A program made the translations under genes and the position numbers. The notes beneath the pieces are model-generated. The model saw only the letters and a program-made list of their open reading frames with translations. It searched no databases and was not told the DNA's origin. This document shows, in pieces, positions 1-6,369 of a stretch of 8,204 bases of DNA (its first letter is position 1; each line of letters starts with the position of its first letter). The stretch is from Methyloglobulus sp. GTDB taxonomy: Bacteria; Pseudomonadota; Gammaproteobacteria; Methylococcales; Methylomonadaceae. Location: the NCBI GenBank assembly GCA_013140405.1, contig JABFSV010000242.1, positions 1-8,204 on the forward strand, read 5' to 3'.

Positions 1-623
1 TAAACCTTGCTGGCCCCGCCTGTCGCCAGTACCACGACACGGGCGGACATGGCGTTTACTTGCTGCTTTTTTGAATCCAACACATAAGCGCCGATGGCCG
101 CTTTGTTCGGGTTCGCCGATGTTTTTGTTGTGATTAGTTCCACGACATTATAGTGTTCAAACAAGGTAATGTTCGAGTGTTCCATTGCCCGTTCAATCAA
201 GGATAACGATACCGCTTTACCAGTGGCATCGGCGGCATGGACGACACGACGGTGCGAGTGGCCTCCTTCGCGGGTCAAATGCAGCTTGGTTTCTCCGGTG
301 ATAACTGTTTCTTCTGTAAATACAACACCTTGCTCGCGTAGCCAGTTGATGGAGTTTTTTCCGTAAGTAACTGCCAATTTTACGATTTCAGGCTCGCAAA
401 GTCCTGCACCGGCATTTAGGGTGTCTTCAATATGGGATTCAATCGAGTCTTCGGCGTCAAACACCGCAGAAATGCCGCCTTGGGCGTAGTAAGTGCTGCC
501 TGCGGTCAGGGCAAATTTTGACAATACAGCAACATTGACGGAATGGTCTGCCAATTTTAGCGCCAGACTGAGGCCTGCTCCGCCACTACCAATAATCAAG
601 ACATCAAAAGGTTTGCCAGTCAT
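1..623 (-). CDS. nadB: L-aspartate oxidase NadB, N-terminal part (3' end beyond left edge)
   Basis: NadB is the FAD enzyme that oxidises L-aspartate to iminoaspartate, the first step of de novo NAD synthesis; NadA then makes quinolinate in the cytoplasm. About 207 residues are visible out of roughly 540 usual for the family. The N-terminus MTGKPFDVLIIGSGGAG carries the FAD dinucleotide-binding glycine motif (residues 12-17). It is followed by the flavoprotein stretch GSTYYAQGGISAVFD (42-56) and the NadB-typical HLTREGGHSHRR (115-126), whose Glu119 matches the active-site Glu121 of the E. coli enzyme. The visible part ends with VVVLATGGASKV, also typical of the family. The ATG at 621-623 is chosen because the FAD motif follows directly; no good Shine-Dalgarno is seen before it. 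The gene is divergent from rpoE, as in many gammaproteobacteria. I see no frameshift or missing key residue. Confidence 0.96.
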   Translation of the reverse strand, partial: MTGKPFDVLIIGSGGAGLSLALKLADHSVNVAVLSKFALTAGSTYYAQGGISAVFDAEDSIESHIEDTLNAGAGLCEPEIVKLAVTYGKNSINWLREQGVVFTEETVITGETKLHLTREGGHSHRRVVHAADATGKAVSLSLIERAMEHSNITLFEHYNVVELITTKTSANPNKAAIGAYVLDSKKQQVNAMSARVVVLATGGASKV

Positions 624-646
624 ACGCAATAGTTAAAAAGTTTCAG

Positions 647-674
647 GTTATTTTCCCATGAACAGCTTGTCAGC
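647..674 (-). promoter_or_regulatory. Candidate sigma-70 promoter for nadB
   Basis: Read on the minus strand, CTGACA (bases 669-674, 5 of 6 to TTGACA) is followed after 16 bases by AATAAC (647-652, 4 of 6 to TATAAT). Transcription would start near base 640, about 17 bases before the nadB ATG. This is a consensus match by eye and is only moderately specific in an AT-rich intergenic region. Confidence 0.35.
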
Positions 675-708
675 CACGATAATCAAAGTTGTGGCTTAGA
701 AGCCTAAG
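672..708. repeat. Overlapping short inverted repeats in the nadB-rpoE intergenic region
   Basis: Three mutually exclusive inverted repeats share the segment GTGGCTTAGAAGCCTAAG (691-708). AGCCAC (672-677) pairs with GTGGCT (691-696). GGCTT (693-697) pairs with AAGCC (700-704). CTTAG (695-699) pairs with CTAAG (704-708). The segment lies upstream of the sigma-E promoter of rpoE and upstream of the candidate nadB promoter, so it is more plausibly an operator or chance structure than a transcribed element of either gene. I do not recognise a known operator. Confidence 0.4.
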
Positions 709-710
709 TT

Positions 711-719
711 TGTGGATAA
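711..719 (-). promoter_or_regulatory. Perfect DnaA-box match (TTATCCACA)
   Basis: The plus strand reads TGTGGATAA, so the minus strand is TTATCCACA, an exact match to the high-affinity DnaA box. It is a single copy in the divergent nadB-rpoE intergenic region, about 40 bases upstream of the sigma-E -35 element. A lone 9-mer can occur by chance (roughly one chance in sixteen for a window of this size at even base composition), so binding by DnaA is inference. Confidence 0.35.
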
Positions 720-757
720 TAGCGGTTTTTTGAGTGATAGCAATTTTTTTCTAACTG

Positions 758-786
758 AGAACTTTTACCCTTCATTCCTGTCCTAA
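758..786 (+). promoter_or_regulatory. Sigma-E (RpoE/AlgU) type promoter upstream of rpoE
   Basis: AGAACTT (758-764) matches the sigma-E -35 element GGAACTT, with the GAACTT core exact. After 15 bases comes GTCCTAA (780-786), close to the -10 element GTCTAA/TCTGA. T-tracts at 726-731 and 744-750 lie upstream and could act as UP-like DNA. The predicted start of transcription is near 792-795, just ahead of rpoE. This matches the known positive autoregulation of rpoE/algU, in which freed sigma-E transcribes its own operon. A separate GATAAT (715-720) resembles a housekeeping -10 box but lacks a good -35 element. Confidence 0.75.
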
Positions 787-805
787 TAAATAATTGAAAG
801 CCTTA

Positions 806-1396
806 GTGAACGATCGTACCAGAAAAATCGAGCTATTAGACGAAGAACTGGTGGCACGCGTTCAGCAGGGTGACAAATCTGCTTACGATATTCTGGTTAT
901 CCGGTATCAACATAAGATTATCCAACTGGTTAATCGTTATGTTAAGGATCACAGTGAAGCCCAAGACGTAGCCCAAGAAGCCTTTATCAAGGCCTACAGG
1001 GCATTAGGGAGTTTTCGCGGGGATTCCGCTTTTTATACATGGCTGTACCGTATTGCGATCAATACGGCAAAAAATTATCTGGTGTCGAGGTCAAGACGGA
1101 ATTCCGATTATCAGATTGATGTGCAAGATGCAGAAGCCATCGAAAATGCGCCGCAGCTGCAAGGCTTGGAAACCCCTGAACGGGAGTTGTTGAGCGAGGA
1201 AATAGTGAAGACTATCCAATCAGCAATAGAACATTTACCCGAAGAAATGCGGGTGGCTATCATGTTGCGCGAGTTTGAAGGCATGAGTTATGAAGAAATT
1301 GCAGAGGCGATGGATTGCCCAGTAGGAACGGTTCGTTCGCGCATATTCAGGGCGCGCGAGGCGATAGACAGTAAGTTAAACCCTTTGCTTGATTAG
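806..1396 (+). CDS. rpoE: ECF RNA polymerase sigma factor, sigma-E/AlgU type
   Basis: This is the envelope-stress sigma factor that directs RNA polymerase to promoters with a GAACTT -35 box. From the GTG at 806 it has 196 residues, against 193 in P. aeruginosa AlgU. Sigma region 2 spans about residues 20-97 and includes DVAQEAFIKAYRAL (54-67) and the -10 recognition stretch FRGDSAFYTWLYRIAINTAK (70-89), near-identical to AlgU. A variable linker follows, then region 4 (about 133-190) with the helix-turn-helix around SYEEIAEAMDCPVGTVRSR. An in-frame TTG at 794 would add four residues, but it falls at the predicted transcription start and has no ribosome site; the GTG at 806 is preceded by GAAAG (796-800). 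RpoE is expected to be held inactive by RseA, encoded 12 bases downstream. Identity is very secure; the start codon is less so. Confidence 0.97.
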   Translation: MNDRTRKIELLDEELVARVQQGDKSAYDILVIRYQHKIIQLVNRYVKDHSEAQDVAQEAFIKAYRALGSFRGDSAFYTWLYRIAINTAKNYLVSRSRRNSDYQIDVQDAEAIENAPQLQGLETPERELLSEEIVKTIQSAIEHLPEEMRVAIMLREFEGMSYEEIAEAMDCPVGTVRSRIFRAREAIDSKLNPLLD

Positions 1397-1408
1397 TGGT
1401 GATGTCCG

Positions 1409-1987
1409 ATGTATGAAGAAAGTAATCTAAAAATTTCCAGGCTTGTGGATGGCGATCTTAGCCATGATGAAACCCTGGATTTGCTAAGGAAAATGCGCTC
1501 AGACGAAATGCTCAAGTGCAAAATGAGCCGATACCAGGCCATTAGCCAAGCGTTAAAAACTGATGAGTTTTATCAAGTAAGTACCGATTTTTCCCGCAAA
1601 GTTTTTCAAGAAATCCAACAAGAACCTGCTTATTTCCTTCCTAAATTAAAACCACCATCAACTACGCAATCACAAGATAAGCAGTCCAAACGCAAGTTGT
1701 TTGCGGTAGCTGCTTCGACTATTGCCGCAGCGGTGCTTGTAGGGCAAAGTCTCCGTAATGACCCCTCTGTAAATAAATACCAAACAGTAACAGCAATGGC
1801 TATTCCGGGACAGCAGTTGCCCGCCGCTTTTGCCCAGCCTGGAAAAGCAAAAGCACAGCAACGCAATCGCCAGCCGCTAAACGCACAATTCAATGATTAT
1901 CTTCAAGCTCATAATAGCAGTGTGTACACCAATGGCGAGGCCGTGTTTCAACCTTATGCCAGAGTGACTGCCTACGGACAGGATTAA
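1409..1987 (+). CDS. rseA: Anti-sigma-E factor RseA/MucA, single-pass inner membrane protein
   Basis: RseA binds sigma-E in the cytoplasm and releases it after stepwise cleavage by a site-1 protease (DegS/AlgW) and RseP. The 192 residues have the expected layout. A cytoplasmic RseA_N-like domain (about 1-75) begins with EESNLKISRLVDGDL, the typical 'leaves few, low-divergence' anti-sigma opening. A basic, Ser/Gln-rich linker follows, then one membrane helix (about 97-115, KLFAVAASTIAAAVLVGQSL) after positive residues, giving an N-in topology. The periplasmic tail of about 77 residues ends in FQPYARVTAYGQD, the region expected to contact RseB. The tail is shorter than in E. coli RseA (216 residues in total). 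It starts 12 bases after rpoE with only a weak GGTGA ribosome site (1398-1402), which suggests coupling. The call rests on position as much as on sequence, since this family diverges fast. Confidence 0.92.
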   Translation: MYEESNLKISRLVDGDLSHDETLDLLRKMRSDEMLKCKMSRYQAISQALKTDEFYQVSTDFSRKVFQEIQQEPAYFLPKLKPPSTTQSQDKQSKRKLFAVAASTIAAAVLVGQSLRNDPSVNKYQTVTAMAIPGQQLPAAFAQPGKAKAQQRNRQPLNAQFNDYLQAHNSSVYTNGEAVFQPYARVTAYGQD

Positions 1988-1989
1988 GA

Positions 1990-2964
1990 GTGGCGCAACT
2001 TCTTTTTGTTTTTTTGTATGTATTAACAGGGGTGCTTTTCGCTGCGGAAACCCCGTTAACTGCAAAGCAAATCCTGCAAAAAATGGTTACGGCAATGGAA
2101 GTGTCCAACTACCAAGGTACGGTTGTTTTCTTGAAGAATGACAGGCTGGAAGCGATGAAATACTTCCATACTGTAGACAAAGACAGGGAGCAAGAGCGGC
2201 TGGTGTCATTAAATTCGCCACAGCGGGAAATTATCAGGAATTCGGATGAAATAACCTGCTTATTCAAATTGACCCAGCAAGTGATTGTTGACCATAGGCC
2301 TTACGAGCATTCATTTATTGTCGATGTTCCTAAAAATCTTGATGATCTGGATGCGAGCTATCAGTTTGAAGTCGTTGGCGAGGAAGATGTGGCGATGCTG
2401 CCATCCTATGTTGTTGCTATCCAGCCAAAAGATGAATTTCGCTACATCAGGAAAATCTGGATAGCCAAAGAGCAATTTTTGCCCATGAAAGCAGAAGTGT
2501 ATGACTTTGCCGGAACTGTTTTGGAGCAGGTAGTCTTTACTGAAATGCAGGTTAACAAACAGCCGCCGAGTAAGGTTAATGTATCTGCGAAGCTTAGTGG
2601 TCTGCCTAGCCAAACTGGTGCTGAAGTAGTGGATTCGTCGAGTCAAGCCTCTTTTGAAGTAACAGCCTTGCCTCAAGGTTTCAAGCAAATCTTTTTTAGC
2701 CGTAAACCTTTGCACAAATCTGATCAACCTGTAGACCATTTGCTGTTGAGTGATGGTTTTGCGTCTGTTTCTGTTTACCTGGAATCAAAAAAAGCCGATA
2801 CAACGCCTGAGTCACATATGCCAGAAGGCATACATTCCGTGGGTGCCATCAATTCCATGAGCCGTACTTTGGCGGATTCACAACTTACGGTGTTAGGTGA
2901 GGTACCCGTTTCCACCGTAAAATTTATTGCCGAAGGTGTAAAGCTTCGTAATCCTGCTCCCTGA
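1990..2964 (+). CDS. rseB: Periplasmic sigma-E regulatory protein RseB/MucB
   Basis: RseB binds the periplasmic part of RseA, blocks site-1 cleavage, and lets go when it binds mislocalised lipopolysaccharide or lipoprotein, which tunes the sigma-E response. The protein has 324 residues, against about 316-318 in P. aeruginosa and E. coli. A hydrophobic signal sequence ends near GVLFA|AETP (cleavage after residue 18 or 19). The large LolA-like domain covers about residues 24-215. The smaller C-terminal domain (about 228-320) has the family stretches ALPQGFK, LLLSDGFASVSVYLES and LTVLGEVPVSTVKFIAEG. The start is GTG, 2 bases after the rseA stop, with AGGA at 1980-1983 as ribosome site; no other usable start exists in this frame. 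One oddity is that the signal peptide has no Lys or Arg before its hydrophobic core. Confidence 0.95.
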   Translation: MAQLLFVFLYVLTGVLFAAETPLTAKQILQKMVTAMEVSNYQGTVVFLKNDRLEAMKYFHTVDKDREQERLVSLNSPQREIIRNSDEITCLFKLTQQVIVDHRPYEHSFIVDVPKNLDDLDASYQFEVVGEEDVAMLPSYVVAIQPKDEFRYIRKIWIAKEQFLPMKAEVYDFAGTVLEQVVFTEMQVNKQPPSKVNVSAKLSGLPSQTGAEVVDSSSQASFEVTALPQGFKQIFFSRKPLHKSDQPVDHLLLSDGFASVSVYLESKKADTTPESHMPEGIHSVGAINSMSRTLADSQLTVLGEVPVSTVKFIAEGVKLRNPAP

Positions 2965-3122
2965 GTCCTCCAAAAATATCTTGATTGATCAACAGAGAAA
3001 ACTCCATCTTAATTCTTAAGCAACGATAGCCCTTTTCAAATTGGCTTGAAAGGCGCTAATGTTGTCCGTACTATTGTGTTCTATTTTATGACTGTTAACT
3101 ACTTGGACGTAACGGAGGTTTT
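2965..3122 (+). other. rseB-mucD intergenic region with imperfect hairpin (3028-3057)
   Basis: This 158-base gap is the place where rseC/mucC would be expected; I find no open frame resembling RseC. AGCCCTTTTCAA (3028-3039) pairs with TTGAAAGGCGCT (3046-3057): 12 positions, one C-C mismatch and one G-U pair, around a 6-base loop. No T-run follows, so it is not a standard Rho-independent terminator. It may be an mRNA processing or stability site, or a partial attenuator between the regulators and the protease gene. The only sigma-70-like pair here (TTGTCC at 3062, TTTATG at 3085, 17 apart) is weak. Confidence 0.5.
3114..3118 (+). promoter_or_regulatory. Strong ribosome binding site of mucD
   Basis: GGAGG lies 4 bases before the ATG at 3123. 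It is the strongest Shine-Dalgarno in the window and fixes the mucD start. The genes on either side use GTG starts with weaker sites. Confidence 0.85.
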
Positions 3123-4529
3123 ATGCTCAATAAGGTAATTTGCTGTGTTTTTCTGATGGTTTTAGGAAGCCAGGCTGTGATTGCACAGTTGCCGGATTTT
3201 ACCGAAATGGTAAAAACCAATGGTGTTGCTGTTGTTAACATCAGCACAACGCAAAAGGCTAAGCCAGCAGTTAAAGGGATGCCCAAAAACCAACAGATGC
3301 CCGAAGGCATGCCGCCCGAAATGGAAGAGTTGTTTAAGCACTTTTTCAATGATCCCAATGGTGGTGGCTTTGGAGGGCCTGAAGATACGCAGTCATTAGG
3401 TTCTGGCTTTATCATCTCCCAGGATGGTTACATCTTGACCAATCATCATGTCGTCAAAGATGCCGACGAAATTGTCGTCAAGTTTTCGGATCGGCGTGAA
3501 TTAGTGGCTAAACTGATTGGCTCGGATGCGCGGACTGACATTGCCTTATTAAAAGTCCAGGCCGCAGATTTACCTGTGGTTAGCATTGGTTCGCCAAACG
3601 ACTTGAAAGTGGGCGAATGGGTGTTGGCTATAGGTTCGCCTTTTGGTTTTGAACAATCAGTCACCGCTGGTATCGTCAGCGCCAAGGGACGGAGCTTGCC
3701 AGGCGGTAATTACGTGCCGTTTATCCAAACCGATGTTGCCATTAATCCAGGAAATTCTGGAGGGCCGTTATTCAATATGGATGGCAAAGTGGTGGGCATC
3801 AACTCACAAATTTATAGCCGCACTGGCGGATTCATGGGCTTATCGTTTGCCATTCCGATGGATGTGGTAATGAATGTTGTCCAACAGATAAAGACTGGTG
3901 GCAAGGCCGCGCATGGCTGGTTAGGGGTTCAGATTCAGGACGTTACCCGTCAATTGGCGGAATCCTTCGGCATGAAAAAACCGCAAGGCGCTTTGGTTTC
4001 AAAAGTCATGCCGAGCAGCCCTGCAGAAAAAGCGGGCTTGCAGATTGGCGACATCATCACCGAATTTAATGGCAAACCCATCGAATCATCGGCAGATTTG
4101 CCACCCATGGTTGGCATGACCCCAATTAATGAGGAAGGTAAATTAACCATCATTAGGCAAGGTGATACAGAGACTATCGCGTTTAAAGTAGGTCTGTTGC
4201 CTGATGAAGAGCTGAAAACGCCACTACATAAGACTGAAGCAAAGCCTACCAACAAGTTGGGTATTACGGTTGCCGATCTGACTGATGAGCAACGCGAAGC
4301 TCTGGAAAATATCAAGAATGGTGTTTTAGTCCAGGAGGTTGAAAGCGGCAGCGCAGCAGATGCAGGGATACAATCCGGCGATGTCATTTTGCGTATCCAG
4401 AATAATGTCGTCCGTAATGTGAGTGACTTTGATAAAATAGTTAAAAATCTACCCGTAGGTAAATCAGTTGCGGTTTTGATTCAACGCCGTGGTAGCCCGG
4501 TGTTTTTGGCTTTGAAAATTGATAAATAA
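3123..4529 (+). CDS. mucD: Periplasmic serine endoprotease, DegQ/MucD (HtrA) family
   Basis: HtrA proteases degrade, and can chaperone, misfolded proteins in the periplasm. In Pseudomonas, MucD counteracts AlgU activation by removing the stress signal. The 468 residues (MucD is about 474) start with a signal peptide, MLNKVICCVFLMVLGSQAVIA, probably cut before QLPDF. A Met/Gly/Pro-rich loop (about 53-87) precedes the trypsin-like domain, whose catalytic triad is complete: His109 in TNHHVV, Asp139 in ARTDIALLKV and Ser212 in NPGNSGGPLFN. PDZ1 begins at GWLGVQIQDV (about 265-357) and PDZ2 at LGITVADL (about 379-465). Two PDZ domains fit DegP/DegQ/MucD and rule out the one-PDZ, membrane-anchored DegS/AlgW type, so the RseA site-1 protease is not this gene. 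It lies in the sigma-E gene cluster and is likely transcribed with it. The choice between the names degQ and mucD rests on context. Confidence 0.95.
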   Translation: MLNKVICCVFLMVLGSQAVIAQLPDFTEMVKTNGVAVVNISTTQKAKPAVKGMPKNQQMPEGMPPEMEELFKHFFNDPNGGGFGGPEDTQSLGSGFIISQDGYILTNHHVVKDADEIVVKFSDRRELVAKLIGSDARTDIALLKVQAADLPVVSIGSPNDLKVGEWVLAIGSPFGFEQSVTAGIVSAKGRSLPGGNYVPFIQTDVAINPGNSGGPLFNMDGKVVGINSQIYSRTGGFMGLSFAIPMDVVMNVVQQIKTGGKAAHGWLGVQIQDVTRQLAESFGMKKPQGALVSKVMPSSPAEKAGLQIGDIITEFNGKPIESSADLPPMVGMTPINEEGKLTIIRQGDTETIAFKVGLLPDEELKTPLHKTEAKPTNKLGITVADLTDEQREALENIKNGVLVQEVESGSAADAGIQSGDVILRIQNNVVRNVSDFDKIVKNLPVGKSVAVLIQRRGSPVFLALKIDK

Positions 4530-4532
4530 TTC

Positions 4533-6332
4533 GTGGATTTAAAACATATAAGAAATTTTTCCATCATAGCGCATATAGATCATGGTAAATCGACACTTGC
4601 GGATCGCTTCATTCAGCTTTGCGGAGGATTAACTGCACGGGAAATGTCTGCTCAAGTCCTTGATTCGATGGATATCGAGAAGGAGCGTGGCATTACCATC
4701 AAGGCGCAAAGCGTAACACTTGATTTTGTCGCCAAGGACGGTGAAACCTACCAACTTAATTTTATTGATACACCTGGACATGTGGATTTTTCTTATGAAG
4801 TATCCCGTTCTTTAGCGGCTTGTGAAGGCGCTTTGTTGGTCGTCGATGCCGCACAAGGCGTTGAGGCTCAAAGCGTCGCCAATTGCTATACAGCAATAGA
4901 ACAAGGTCTTGAAGTCGTTCCAGTATTGAACAAAATCGACTTGCCCTCCGCCGAACCTGAACGTGTGCAGGCTGAGATAGAAGAAGTTATCGGTATTCCA
5001 GCGGATGAGGCCTTGCTCATTAGCGCCAAAACCGGTTTAGGTGTGCGGGATGTGCTTGAACAATTGGTTATCAAAGTTCCACCGCCCCAAGGCAATATTC
5101 AAGGGCCATTGCAAGCGCTGATTATCGACTCCTGGTTTGACAGTTATCTGGGTGTTGTTTCTTTGGTCAGGATCGTTCACGGCAGTATCCGCAAAAAGCA
5201 AAAGATCACCATCATGTCCACGGGAAAGTCATTTCCTGTTGATGCGGTTGGTGTTTTTACGCCCAAGCGGTTGGAAAAAGACATCCTAAATACAGGCGAA
5301 GTTGGTTATGTGGTTGCCGGTATTAAAGATATTTTTGGTGCTCCGGTCGGGGATACGATTACCTGGACGGACAATCCTGCACCAGACCAACTCACTGGGT
5401 TTCAGAAGGTTCAAGCGAGGGTTTTTGCTGGCTTGTACCCAGTCAGTTCAGACGATTACGAAGATCTGCGCGAAGCGCTCAATAAGCTCAATCTGAATGA
5501 TGCTTCCTTGGTCTTTGAGCCGGAAACTTCACTGGCATTAGGTTTCGGGTTTCGCTGCGGCTTCCTTGGCATGTTACACATGGAAATCGTCCAGGAGCGC
5601 TTGGAGAGGGAATACAATGTAGACCTTATTACGACTGCGCCTACTGTTATCTATGAGGTTATTACCCACAATGACAAAGTGTTGATGATCGACAATCCGG
5701 CAAAACTGCCCGATATGGGGACGATTAAATCAATCAGGGAACCGATTATCAGGGCGAATATTCTCGTTCCCCAAATTTACCTGGGAGCGGTCATCACACT
5801 TTGCATTGAAAAACGTGGCGTTCAAAAGGACATGCAGTATGTGGGCCGTCAGGTTTCAATACATTACGAATTGCCGATGAGCGAGGTAGTGTTGGACTTT
5901 TTTGACCGACTGAAATCGGTGAGCAGGGGATTTGCCTCCTTCGATTATGAGTTTTTACGTTTTCAGGAAGCGCCGCTCGTCAAACTGGATGTATTGATTA
6001 ATGCAGATAAAGTCGATGCCTTGTCAATAATCGTGCATCGTGATTTGAGCAATAACCGTGGACGGGATCTGGTCGAAAAAATGAAAGACCTGATCCCAAG
6101 ACAAATGTATGAAGTGGTGATACAGGCTGCCATTGGCTCTAAGATTATTGCGCGGTCAACGGTTAAAGCCATGAGAAAAAATGTTACTGCCAAATGTTAT
6201 GGCGGTGATATTAGTCGCAAGAAAAAACTGCTGGAAAAACAAAAAGCCGGTAAGAAACGGATGAAGCAGGTTGGTAATATCGAGATACCTCAAGAAGCAT
6301 TTTTGGCTGTATTGCAACTTAATAAAGAATAA
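4533..6332 (+). CDS. lepA: Elongation factor 4 (LepA), ribosome-associated GTPase
   Basis: LepA/EF4 is a translational GTPase that binds the ribosome and has been linked to back-translocation and to small-subunit assembly and initiation. Its 599 residues equal the E. coli length, and sequence similarity is high throughout. G1 is AHIDHGKST (13-21), the switch I/G2 region is ERGITIKA (51-58), G3 DTPGH (79-83), G4 NKID (133-136) and G5 SAK (164-166). Domain II, the EF-G-like III and V domains ([16 protein letters not shown] is prominent) and the LepA-only C-terminal domain (about 490-599, with [15 protein letters not shown]) follow. It starts with GTG 3 bases after the mucD stop, with no recognisable Shine-Dalgarno, so translation probably depends on coupling to mucD. 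The lepA-lepB pairing is classic in proteobacteria. Confidence 0.98.
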   Translation: MDLKHIRNFSIIAHIDHGKSTLADRFIQLCGGLTAREMSAQVLDSMDIEKERGITIKAQSVTLDFVAKDGETYQLNFIDTPGHVDFSYEVSRSLAACEGALLVVDAAQGVEAQSVANCYTAIEQGLEVVPVLNKIDLPSAEPERVQAEIEEVIGIPADEALLISAKTGLGVRDVLEQLVIKVPPPQGNIQGPLQALIIDSWFDSYLGVVSLVRIVHGSIRKKQKITIMSTGKSFPVDAVGVFTPKRLEKDILNTGEVGYVVAGIKDIFGAPVGDTITWTDNPAPDQLTGFQKVQARVFAGLYPVSSDDYEDLREALNKLNLNDASLVFEPETSLALGFGFRCGFLGMLHMEIVQERLEREYNVDLITTAPTVIYEVITHNDKVLMIDNPAKLPDMGTIKSIREPIIRANILVPQIYLGAVITLCIEKRGVQKDMQYVGRQVSIHYELPMSEVVLDFFDRLKSVSRGFASFDYEFLRFQEAPLVKLDVLINADKVDALSIIVHRDLSNNRGRDLVEKMKDLIPRQMYEVVIQAAIGSKIIARSTVKAMRKNVTAKCYGGDISRKKKLLEKQKAGKKRMKQVGNIEIPQEAFLAVLQLNKE

Positions 6333-6369
6333 TACGGCTTTCCTTTCAATTACTTGATGCACTTTTCCT

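Noticed and set aside
169..366. Plus-strand open frame of 65 codons inside nadB
   Set aside because: It is antisense to clear NadB coding sequence with conserved motifs, has no recognisable domain, and is a shadow frame.
2311..2739. Minus-strand open frame of 142 codons inside rseB
   Set aside because: It lies wholly opposite a conserved RseB reading frame and its product resembles no family I know.
3062..3090. Possible sigma-70 promoter for mucD (TTGTCC, 17 bases, TTTATG)
   Set aside because: Matches are only 4 of 6 and 3 of 6 in AT-rich DNA, too weak to list as a feature.
3950..4387. Minus-strand open frame of 145 codons inside mucD
   Set aside because: It is opposite the PDZ domains of MucD, has biased Ser/Pro/Leu composition typical of antisense shadows, and no motif.
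3123..4529. Reading the protease as DegS/AlgW, the site-1 protease of RseA
   Set aside because: It has two PDZ domains and a cleavable-looking signal peptide, whereas DegS/AlgW has one PDZ domain and a membrane anchor.
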